DNA of 6,597 nt. Origin: Bacteroidota bacterium. GTDB taxonomy: Bacteria > Bacteroidota > Bacteroidia > Chitinophagales > Chitinophagaceae. Location of the stretch: the NCBI GenBank assembly GCA_028877005.1, contig JAGWPI010000174.1, forward strand, positions 1-6,597, given 5' to 3'. Numbering within the stretch: position 1 is the first letter of the stretch; the number at the start of each line of letters is the position of its first letter. The position numbers and the translations under genes are program-made. Below the pieces are notes generated by a model, which made no database searches, had not been told where the DNA came from, and saw only the letters and a list, made by a program, of their open reading frames with translations. Below are positions 1 through 5,702 of the stretch, one piece after another.

Positions 1-273
1 GGCACAATAAAACCATGCTTCACCTTCTAAATTGGTTCCTCTTAATTCATTGGGAAATTGAATAGCAATACTACTGTCTGTTTGTTCTACTTTAACAGCT
101 GAAAGCAAATTAGCATTATGGGTGCCATCAATTTGTTTTTGAAAACGTAATTCTTCTTTGTAATAATCTGTGCTTACTAAATCAATTTTTGTGTGTACAG
201 ATTTATACACCAAAAAACCAATAAGCAAAGTAAAACTTACAAATACTGCGGTAATTTTAAATCCCCAATTCAT
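1..273 (-). CDS. ccoH: CcoH / FixH family oxidase assembly protein, 3' end cut off by window
   Basis: This is an open frame of 91 codons from an ATG at 273 that runs off the left edge without a stop. Residues 6-24 form a single hydrophobic segment, preceded by a short N-terminus (MNWGFK). They are followed by the stretch DLVSTDYY (31-38) and a charged, Gln-rich part with QIDG (47-50), which is the pattern I recognise from Bacteroidota FixH/CcoH proteins. In the family, CcoH is a small membrane protein with a periplasmic domain that associates with the cbb3 complex and is needed for its assembly or stability. The start lies 12 bp after the ccoG stop, so the two are probably co-transcribed. The family is usually about 140-170 residues, so just over half is visible. 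The family call rests on the N-terminal pattern and on its position right after ccoG; the periplasmic domain is mostly outside the window. Confidence 0.85.
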   Translation of the reverse strand, partial: MNWGFKITAVFVSFTLLIGFLVYKSVHTKIDLVSTDYYKEELRFQKQIDGTHNANLLSAVKVEQTDSSIAIQFPNELRGTNLEGEAWFYCA

Positions 274-285
274 AAATAATGTTTT

Positions 286-1701
286 TTAATCGTTAACAGG
301 CCCTAGAAAATTTGTTTTTAAGCTAGCTATTTTTTTGTTATTGGCCATTAAATCAATAATAATATGCGATGATCGTTCTTTGATTATTTTTTTAGGAAGG
401 GTAACGAAGAATTCGCCAGAACCCTGGCCCTCCTTGGGAACCATAACATAGGGTTTACCTATTATATCAATTTTACCATTTTTATCATGCAATTGTAATT
501 GCAGTTGCACATTCTTGGTGGTTTTATTTACTATTTTAATATTGTATAAGTTTGAAATACTATCCGTACCTCTTTCCTGATATAAAATACCCGGTGTACG
601 GATTATGGTAGCATCTACATCTTTTCTGGTAGCTAAAATACTACCTAAAATGAGTAAAACTAGTGCACATAATGCAGTATAAAATTTCATTCTGGAAGTA
701 TACCTTAAAGGGATACCGTTAGCAATAGAGTTTTCAGATGCATAGCGGATTAAACCTTTTGGTTTACCAATTTTATCCATTACATTATCACAGGCATCAA
801 TGCAAGCGGTGCAGCCAACACATTCCATTTGTACACCATTACGAATATCTATGCCAGTAGGGCAAACTTTTACGCATTGGAAGCAGTCAATACAATCACC
901 CAATTGATCAGTGTGCACTTTTTTTGCATTGCCACGTGGTTCTCCTCTTTTATAATCATAAGCAACAATCATAGAATTTTTGTCAAGCAATACACTTTGT
1001 AGTCTTCCATATGGGCAAACAACCGTACAGGCCTGTTCTCTAAAAAAAGCATATACTCCATAAAATACTCCGCTAAAAACCAATATAGAAGCAAAACCTA
1101 CTACATGTGCAGAAATTGGTTCTGTAATAATTTTAATTAGCGCGGGCATACCAATAATATAGGCTAAGAAAAAATTTGCAATGATGAAAGAAAGTAAGTA
1201 AAAGACAACATGTTTCAAACCTACTTTGAATATTTTTTTACTTGTCCATGGTGCTTTACTGAGTTGTCTTTGTGCAGGTGCATCGCCAAGAATTAAGAAT
1301 TCAATTTTTCGAAACATCATTTCCATGAAATTAGTTTGCGGGCAAGCCCAACCGCAAAATAAACGACCAAATGCAGCTGTAAATAGAACCACAAAGAATA
1401 CAAACGTAATCATAGTTAACCCGAAGATGAAAAAGTCTTGTGGCCAAAATATTTTGGTAAATAGTATGAATTTTCCTTCTGGAATATTAAACATAAATAG
1501 TGGCCTGCCATCAATTTGGATAAATGGTGTTCCAAAAAAAATAATAAAGTAAAATAGGCTTAACCAGGTTCTAATATTATAGAATTTTCCTTTTGGTTTA
1601 TAAGCATAAATCCATTTGCGTTTGCCAGCTTCATCTACTGTAGCAATTCTATCACGAAAACTTTCTGACACGGGTTCATTTACATGTTCTACATTACTCA
1701 T
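286..1701 (-). CDS. ccoG: CcoG (RdxA/FixG), cbb3 oxidase accessory polyferredoxin, cupric reductase
   Basis: This 471-residue inner-membrane iron-sulfur protein starts at ATG 1701. Membrane segments lie near residues 44-63, 90-112, 162-186, 200-219 and 340-357. The family motifs CGWACPQ (116-122) and QACTVVCPYGR (223-233) sit next to membrane helices. Two ferredoxin-type cysteine sets follow: C270, C273, C276, C280 with a following Pro, and C294, C297, C300, C304, expected to bind two [4Fe-4S] clusters. The C-terminal part (about 380-467) is a beta-rich, Ig-like FixG_C domain, expected on the periplasmic side. In Rhodobacter capsulatus, CcoG reduces Cu(II) to Cu(I) for delivery to the CuB centre, and the same role is inferred here. 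The length is typical. It starts 17 bp after the ccoP stop and is followed by ccoH after 12 bp. The leader is A/T-rich with no Shine-Dalgarno sequence. Confidence 0.96.
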   Translation of the reverse strand: MSNVEHVNEPVSESFRDRIATVDEAGKRKWIYAYKPKGKFYNIRTWLSLFYFIIFFGTPFIQIDGRPLFMFNIPEGKFILFTKIFWPQDFFIFGLTMITFVFFVVLFTAAFGRLFCGWACPQTNFMEMMFRKIEFLILGDAPAQRQLSKAPWTSKKIFKVGLKHVVFYLLSFIIANFFLAYIIGMPALIKIITEPISAHVVGFASILVFSGVFYGVYAFFREQACTVVCPYGRLQSVLLDKNSMIVAYDYKRGEPRGNAKKVHTDQLGDCIDCFQCVKVCPTGIDIRNGVQMECVGCTACIDACDNVMDKIGKPKGLIRYASENSIANGIPLRYTSRMKFYTALCALVLLILGSILATRKDVDATIIRTPGILYQERGTDSISNLYNIKIVNKTTKNVQLQLQLHDKNGKIDIIGKPYVMVPKEGQGSGEFFVTLPKKIIKERSSHIIIDLMANNKKIASLKTNFLGPVND

Positions 1702-1718
1702 ACAAATGGTTATTTATT

Positions 1719-2894
1719 TTATTGAACGAAGGCTGTTGTTTTTGTTGAATCGCTATTGGCATTTGTTTCTTTGCTATTATCGTTGCAAAGGGTGCCTTGA
1801 GGATCTTTTGGAGTTTTTGGTTTGGTACCGTGCAAACTTTTTACATAACTGGCAATTTGTTGAATTTGTAATGGTGAGTAATCATCTTTCCAACTCTTCA
1901 TACCTTTTTCCGGCCAACCATATTTAATACTTTTGAAAATATCTTGAATACTACAGCCATGCAGCCAATAATTATCTGTAAGATTAGGTCCAACTAATCC
2001 ACCGCCATCAGCTAAGTGGCAAGCGGCACAAGTAGTAGTAAAAATTTGTTTGCCTGCAGCTAAGTCGTTGGGATCGGTCAAATAGGTTACTGTATTTTCA
2101 TCCACATTAGCTTTTGATTCTTTTAGATATGCAGCTTTTTCAGCTTCAGCTTTTGCTAATGATATTTGTAATTCTTCTTTACTAAGGGGCGCACTGTGTA
2201 AAACATGATAGCGAACTAAATAAATACCGGCAAAAATAATGCTTGCATAAAAGCCGTATAACCACCAAGGGGGAAGCCTATTATCTAATTCTCTAATACC
2301 GTCATAGTCATGGCCTAAATCTATTTCTGCTTCTTCTTTTATGGGTTTAAATCGGTTAATGTTAGCCCACCAATTTTTAAAGGCATTCGTTTTTTTGGTT
2401 GATTGTAAAACCAATTCTTTTTCAGCAACAGAAGTAGGTTGTTTTCTTAATAAAAATTTGATATTGTATATCAATAGCAATAAAATCAATAGTTCTAGTA
2501 ATACTACACCTACCAAAGTATAATAGCCCATAGGTGTTAGTCCGCCATAATTAGCGGGTGCAACTGCTTCAGTAGTTGGATTGTCAGCGGCAAAAGCTTG
2601 CAAGCTAAGCAAACTCAAGACTGCAATCATCATTAAAGCATTTGTATGGTTTTTTTTCTTTTCAATTGTTTCTTTTTCTTCTTGTATTTTAATTTTTGCT
2701 GCACCCAATAGCACGTTGGCTAATAGTACAATGGCTATAAGTAAAAAAATAATTATAATAACCATTAATTGTGTAATAGGAAATGATAATGAAGATGGTT
2801 GAGGCGGACCAGCTGCAAATGCGCCAATTGGTGATAAGGTTACAAATAGTAACAACCATTTATTGGGTTTATTTTTTTTGTATGTTGTATCCAT
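1719..2894 (-). CDS. ccoP: CcoP, mono-heme c subunit of cbb3 oxidase with extended membrane N-terminus
   Basis: I place the start at ATG 2894 (391 residues). An in-frame TTG at 2921 would add nine polar residues but is a poorer start codon. Five hydrophobic segments lie near residues 12-29, 40-64, 86-103, 123-148 and 213-232, which puts the C-terminus in the periplasm. The hallmark CcoP/FixP N-terminal motif HDYDGIRELDNRLPPWW (195-211) precedes the last helix. A cytochrome c domain follows, with one CxxCH heme site (C289, C292, H293) and a likely axial Met332 in EKGMKSW. Proteobacterial CcoP normally has two heme c sites; only one is present here, as is usual in Bacteroidota. CcoP accepts electrons from donor cytochromes and passes them toward the CcoO heme. 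The first 150 residues are two signal-peptide-like plus helix units in a row (see findings). The C-terminal tail after residue 360 is Lys/Thr/Asn/Ser-rich and looks disordered. It is 38 bp from ccoQ and 17 bp from ccoG. Confidence 0.93.
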   Translation of the reverse strand: MDTTYKKNKPNKWLLLFVTLSPIGAFAAGPPQPSSLSFPITQLMVIIIIFLLIAIVLLANVLLGAAKIKIQEEKETIEKKKNHTNALMMIAVLSLLSLQAFAADNPTTEAVAPANYGGLTPMGYYTLVGVVLLELLILLLLIYNIKFLLRKQPTSVAEKELVLQSTKKTNAFKNWWANINRFKPIKEEAEIDLGHDYDGIRELDNRLPPWWLYGFYASIIFAGIYLVRYHVLHSAPLSKEELQISLAKAEAEKAAYLKESKANVDENTVTYLTDPNDLAAGKQIFTTTCAACHLADGGGLVGPNLTDNYWLHGCSIQDIFKSIKYGWPEKGMKSWKDDYSPLQIQQIASYVKSLHGTKPKTPKDPQGTLCNDNSKETNANSDSTKTTAFVQ

Positions 2895-2932
2895 TGTTGT
2901 TGGTTTTGTAGTGATAAACAAATTTGGCTTTA

Positions 2933-3106
2933 TTAAAAATTAGCATCATCTTCCAGTGGTATTTGACTGATTTGTTGCATGGTTTTTTTATCTGCTTTCC
3001 ATACCCATAATGCTACCCCTAAAAAAAACAGGAAGAAAATTAAGAAAGAGGATAGGGCATATACATCTACCCCCATAATTTTTTCTAAATAGTTGATAAA
3101 CTTCAT
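2933..3106 (-). CDS. ccoQ: CcoQ-type small membrane subunit of cbb3 oxidase
   Basis: This 57-residue frame runs from ATG 3106 to TAA at 2933-2935. It fills the otherwise empty gap between ccoNO (17 bp upstream) and ccoP (38 bp downstream). One membrane helix spans roughly residues 15-36 (VYALSSFLIFFLFFLGVALW and on). It is preceded by KFINYLEKIMGVD and followed by a basic stretch with WKADKK and an acidic end (LEDDANF). Its size, single helix, charged C-terminal tail and position between ccoO and ccoP match CcoQ, a non-catalytic subunit that stabilises CcoP association in some bacteria. The sequence is poorly conserved across the family, so the call rests mainly on position and topology. A start-stop pair (ATG TAA) sits one base upstream of its start. 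A run of eight T on the coding strand (3021-3028) encodes part of the helix. Confidence 0.82.
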   Translation of the reverse strand: MKFINYLEKIMGVDVYALSSFLIFFLFFLGVALWVWKADKKTMQQISQIPLEDDANF

Positions 3107-3123
3107 CTTACATTTTTTTAAGG

Positions 3124-5274
3124 TTATTGCATACTTGTACCCGTTAATGTATTACTGTTAGCAGAAGACTGTGCTTTTATATCAGTGCCCATTCTTTGTA
3201 AATAAGCAATCAATGCTATTATTTCTGCATTACTGCTAATTTCGATTTTATCTTTTTTCAATGTTTCTTTAATGCTTTTAGCTTGTGCTTCTAAATCTTG
3301 GTTAGCTAGTTTATCATAACCCGCAGGATAAGGAACACCTAGGGTTTGCATGGCCCTTATTTTTGCAGGTGTAATAGCAGTATCAATTTTATTATCGAAC
3401 AGCCAGCCATAAGTTGGCATAATAGAACCCGGACTCATAGAGCGAGGATCTAGCATGTGATTAAAATGCCAACTATCAGGATACTTTCCGCCTATACGTG
3501 CTAAATCTGGCCCTGTGCGTTTACTTCCCCATTGAAATGGGTGGTCATATACAAATTCTCCGGCCTTGCTATATTCTCCATAACGGGCAACTTCATCTCT
3601 AAAAGGTCTAATCATTTGTGAGTGGCAGAGGTAACAGCCCTCTCTTACATAAATATCTCTTCCTTGTAATTCTAATGGAGTATAAGGTTTTACTGACGCA
3701 ATGGTGGGTACATTACTTTTAATTAAGAAAGTTGGTATCATTTCAATAATACCGCCAATGGCTACCGCTATTAAACTAAAAATTAACATTTGTATAGGAC
3801 GTGCTTCAATCCATCTATGCCAATATTGTTTGCTATGTGTTTCAATTGTTTTTGGAAGTGCAGGTGCTTCTGCTGCTTCATTGGCAACTAATTTTCCTGC
3901 AGCAACTGTTTTCCATAAATTATACACCATTAAAAATGCACCTATTAAATATAAAGTACCTCCAATGCTTCGTGTAATGTACATGGGTAAAATATGGGTT
4001 ACAGTTTCTAAAAACTGATATTTTAAATGGCCATCTGGGGTAAATTGTTTCCACATTAAAGCTTGGGTAAAACCTGCCCAGTATAACGGTACTGCATATA
4101 ATACAATACCTATTGTTCCAATCCAAAAGTGCGTGGTGGCTAATTTTTTAGAATATAAGGTTGTATTAAATATGCGTGGGATTAGCCAATATAATACGCC
4201 AAAAGTTAAGAATCCATTCCATCCAAGAGCGCCAATGTGTACATGTGCTATAGTCCAGTCGGTAAAATGTGAAATTGCATTTACACTTTTTAAACTTAGC
4301 ATAGGACCTTCGAAAGTAGACATACCATAACAAGTAACGGCTACTACCATAAATTTGAGTACAGGTTCTTCTCGAACTTTATCCCAAGCACCCCTTAAAG
4401 TAAATAAGCCGTTTAGCATACCGCCCCAACTAGGTAATAGTAACATTACACTAAATACAGTGCCAAGGCTTTGTGCCCAGTCAGGTAAAGCAGTATAAAG
4501 TAAATGGTGTGGGCCTGCCCATATATATAAAAATATTAGTGCCCAAAAGTGAATGATGGAAAGCCGATAACTATAAATAGGGCGGTTAGCTGCTTTAGGA
4601 AGGAAATAATACATTACACCTAAATAGGGAGTAGTTAAAAAAAAGGCTACTGCATTATGTCCATACCACCATTGTACTAATGCATCTTGAACGCCGGCGT
4701 ACCAACTATAGCTTTTTATGAAGGAAAATGGAATTTCAAATGAGTTAACAATATGTAACATGGCTACCGTTACCCAAGTGGCAATATAGAACCAGATGGC
4801 TACGTACAAATGACTTTCACGACGTTTAAGAATTGTGCCAAACATATTAATTCCAAAAATTACCCATACAATAGTAATAGCAATATCTAAAGGCCACTCT
4901 AATTCAGCATATTCTTTTCCTGTTGTATATCCCATTAATAATGTAAGGGCACCAAATGCTATAATTAATTGCCATCCCCAGAAATGAAATTTACTGAGTA
5001 CATCATTAAACATTCTAGCCTTACACAAACGTTGTAATGAATAATAAACGCCCATGAAAATACCGTTTCCCACAAATGCAAATATGACTGCATTGGTATG
5101 AACCGGACGCACTCTGCCAAAAGTGGTATAAGGTAATCCCAAATTAGCGGCAGGATAATACAAGTCGATAGCGGCCCATAATCCTGCCAGCATGCCTATA
5201 ATACCCCAAAATATGGTGGCATAGGCAAACATTTTTACAATTTTGTTATCGTAGTAAAACTTCTCTAATTGCAT
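3124..5274 (-). CDS. ccoNO: CcoN-CcoO fusion, catalytic subunits I and II of cbb3 cytochrome c oxidase
   Basis: This 716-residue fusion starts at ATG 5274. Residues 1 to about 460 are CcoN, a multi-helix heme-copper oxidase core. The expected ligands are visible: H59 and H346 for low-spin heme b, H344 for heme b3, and H206 (WYGHNAV), H256 and H257 (GPHH) for CuB. Y250, one helix turn before the HH pair, corresponds to the cross-linked Tyr of C-family oxidases. E322 in STFEGPM is also conserved. All these residues sit one position before the Pseudomonas stutzeri CcoN numbers as I recall them. After a linker (about 460-490), a helix at 493-517 begins the CcoO part, which has one c heme (C547, C550, H551), the block HSQMIRPFRDE, the block WGSKRTGPDLARIGGKYPD and axial Met619 in PGSIMPTYGWL. 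The enzyme reduces O2 to water with high affinity and pumps protons. CcoN and CcoO are separate genes in proteobacteria; the fusion is known in Bacteroidota. It lies 33 bp after ccoS. Confidence 0.97.
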   Translation of the reverse strand: MQLEKFYYDNKIVKMFAYATIFWGIIGMLAGLWAAIDLYYPAANLGLPYTTFGRVRPVHTNAVIFAFVGNGIFMGVYYSLQRLCKARMFNDVLSKFHFWGWQLIIAFGALTLLMGYTTGKEYAELEWPLDIAITIVWVIFGINMFGTILKRRESHLYVAIWFYIATWVTVAMLHIVNSFEIPFSFIKSYSWYAGVQDALVQWWYGHNAVAFFLTTPYLGVMYYFLPKAANRPIYSYRLSIIHFWALIFLYIWAGPHHLLYTALPDWAQSLGTVFSVMLLLPSWGGMLNGLFTLRGAWDKVREEPVLKFMVVAVTCYGMSTFEGPMLSLKSVNAISHFTDWTIAHVHIGALGWNGFLTFGVLYWLIPRIFNTTLYSKKLATTHFWIGTIGIVLYAVPLYWAGFTQALMWKQFTPDGHLKYQFLETVTHILPMYITRSIGGTLYLIGAFLMVYNLWKTVAAGKLVANEAAEAPALPKTIETHSKQYWHRWIEARPIQMLIFSLIAVAIGGIIEMIPTFLIKSNVPTIASVKPYTPLELQGRDIYVREGCYLCHSQMIRPFRDEVARYGEYSKAGEFVYDHPFQWGSKRTGPDLARIGGKYPDSWHFNHMLDPRSMSPGSIMPTYGWLFDNKIDTAITPAKIRAMQTLGVPYPAGYDKLANQDLEAQAKSIKETLKKDKIEISSNAEIIALIAYLQRMGTDIKAQSSANSNTLTGTSMQ

Positions 5275-5307
5275 AAACTGCTGGTATTTGTATTTTAGTA
5301 ATTGGTT

Positions 5308-5508
5308 TTAAGGTTTGATGTTATTTTGTTTGTCATTGTTATTTTCGCTGTTGCTATTTTCATTGATGGTAGCATCATTAAAAAGTATTCTAATGGGTGG
5401 ACTGGCCTCATCCTTATATTGCCCACTTTTTACGCTCCATAAAAATGCTACCAAAAAAAGGGCTGCAACTGAAATACTGGCTATTAACAAAACAACGATT
5501 ACACTCAC
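5308..5508 (-). CDS. ccoS: CcoS, cbb3 oxidase maturation protein
   Basis: This 66-residue protein starts at GTG 5508. The start is set by the family N-terminus: reading from the GTG gives (M)SVIVVLL, the usual CcoS beginning, and no in-frame ATG lies upstream. An ATG two bases upstream (5510) is out of frame and is followed directly by TGA. One helix spans residues 3-24. The conserved block WSVKSGQYKDEASPPIRILF (24-43) follows, with the GQ(Y/F)xD and P-x-R-x-LF pattern of CcoS. The tail (47-66) is Asn/Ser/Glu-rich and looks disordered. In R. capsulatus, CcoS is needed to put heme b and copper into CcoN; without it an inactive complex forms. It follows ccoI across a 188 bp gap and precedes ccoNO by 33 bp, so it is probably the first gene of the oxidase transcript. 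Confidence 0.92.
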   Translation of the reverse strand: MSVIVVLLIASISVAALFLVAFLWSVKSGQYKDEASPPIRILFNDATINENSNSENNNDKQNNIKP

Positions 5509-5528
5509 ATATTTGGTTTTACTGGTTT

Positions 5529-5536
5529 CAAAAGTA
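5529..5536 (-). promoter_or_regulatory. Bacteroidota-type -7 promoter element upstream of ccoS
   Basis: The minus strand reads TACTTTTG, a perfect match to the TAnnTTTG -7 element of the Bacteroidota primary sigma factor. It ends 20 bp before the ccoS GTG. A start site at the usual distance would be near 5524, giving a leader of about 15 bases. No TTTG -33 element is seen at the expected spacing; that region overlaps a Crp/Fnr-like dyad, as expected for an activator-dependent promoter. The motif is short and the DNA AT-rich, so a chance match is possible. Confidence 0.5.
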
Positions 5537-5558
5537 TTTGTTGGATGTATGCTTTTTT

Positions 5559-5572
5559 ATGACTTTAATCAA
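5559..5572. promoter_or_regulatory. Candidate Crp/Fnr-family operator, proximal dyad
   Basis: The minus strand reads TTGA-TTAAAG-TCAT. This has the TGA-N6-TCA geometry of Crp/Fnr-family sites and agrees with the FNR consensus TTGAT-N4-ATCAA at 8 of 10 positions. Its centre (5565.5) would fall near -41.5 from a start site at about 5524, the classical class II activation position. The regulator gene is not in the window, so the protein that binds is unknown. Confidence 0.4.
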
Positions 5573-5578
5573 TACGTT

Positions 5579-5596
5579 ACATGATTTTTGTCATGT
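5579..5596. promoter_or_regulatory. Candidate Crp/Fnr-family operator, distal perfect dyad
   Basis: ACATGA-TTTTTG-TCATGT is a perfect inverted repeat with 6-base arms and a 6-base spacer, again with TGA-N6-TCA geometry. It is centred at 5587.5, 22 bp (about two helical turns) from the proximal dyad and about 63 bp upstream of the inferred start site. It could instead be a weak RNA hairpin, but there is no U-tract after it on the minus strand. Confidence 0.4.
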
Positions 5597-5678
5597 TTTA
5601 TAATTATATACTTTTTTATTGATTGGGTTGAACTTAATTCAGAAAATGCATGCGCTACAACACAATAATTCATGTTGC

Positions 5679-5702
5679 AAATAATAAAATTTGATATTAT
5701 TT
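5679..5702 (-). terminator. A/T-only inverted repeat across the ccoI stop, possible weak terminator
   Basis: The minus strand reads AAATAATA, an 8-base loop, then TATTATTT. The arms are perfect and 8 bases long, and the left arm includes the ccoI TAA stop (5697-5699). A hairpin ending in a U-rich arm could weaken read-through from ccoI into ccoS. With only A-U pairs and no GC stem it is weak, and A/T-rich DNA forms such repeats by chance. Confidence 0.22.

Noticed and set aside
1226..1927. Plus-strand frames opposite ccoG and ccoP
   Set aside because: They oppose well-conserved genes with full motifs and show composition expected of antisense reading (many Asn, Ile, Lys, Leu). No promoter or family features were seen.
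2895..2921. TTG start for ccoP at 2921, adding nine residues
   Set aside because: The added residues are polar and have no family support, and TTG is a weak start. ATG 2894 gives a normal lysine-containing N-terminus directly before the first hydrophobic run. TTG cannot be fully excluded.
3920..4126. Minus-strand 68-residue frame inside ccoNO
   Set aside because: It lies out of frame within conserved CcoN sequence, and the CcoN reading continues intact across it, so there is no frameshift or nested gene.
5579..5596. Distal dyad as an intrinsic terminator for ccoI
   Set aside because: The stem is only six pairs with a six-base loop, and no U-tract follows on the minus strand. It lies more than 100 bp past the ccoI stop. 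The operator reading fits its geometry better.
5315..5603. Plus-strand frames of 89 and 68 residues across ccoS and the gap
   Set aside because: They are antisense to ccoS, low in complexity and have no recognisable features, while ccoS itself has clear family motifs. They look like shadows.
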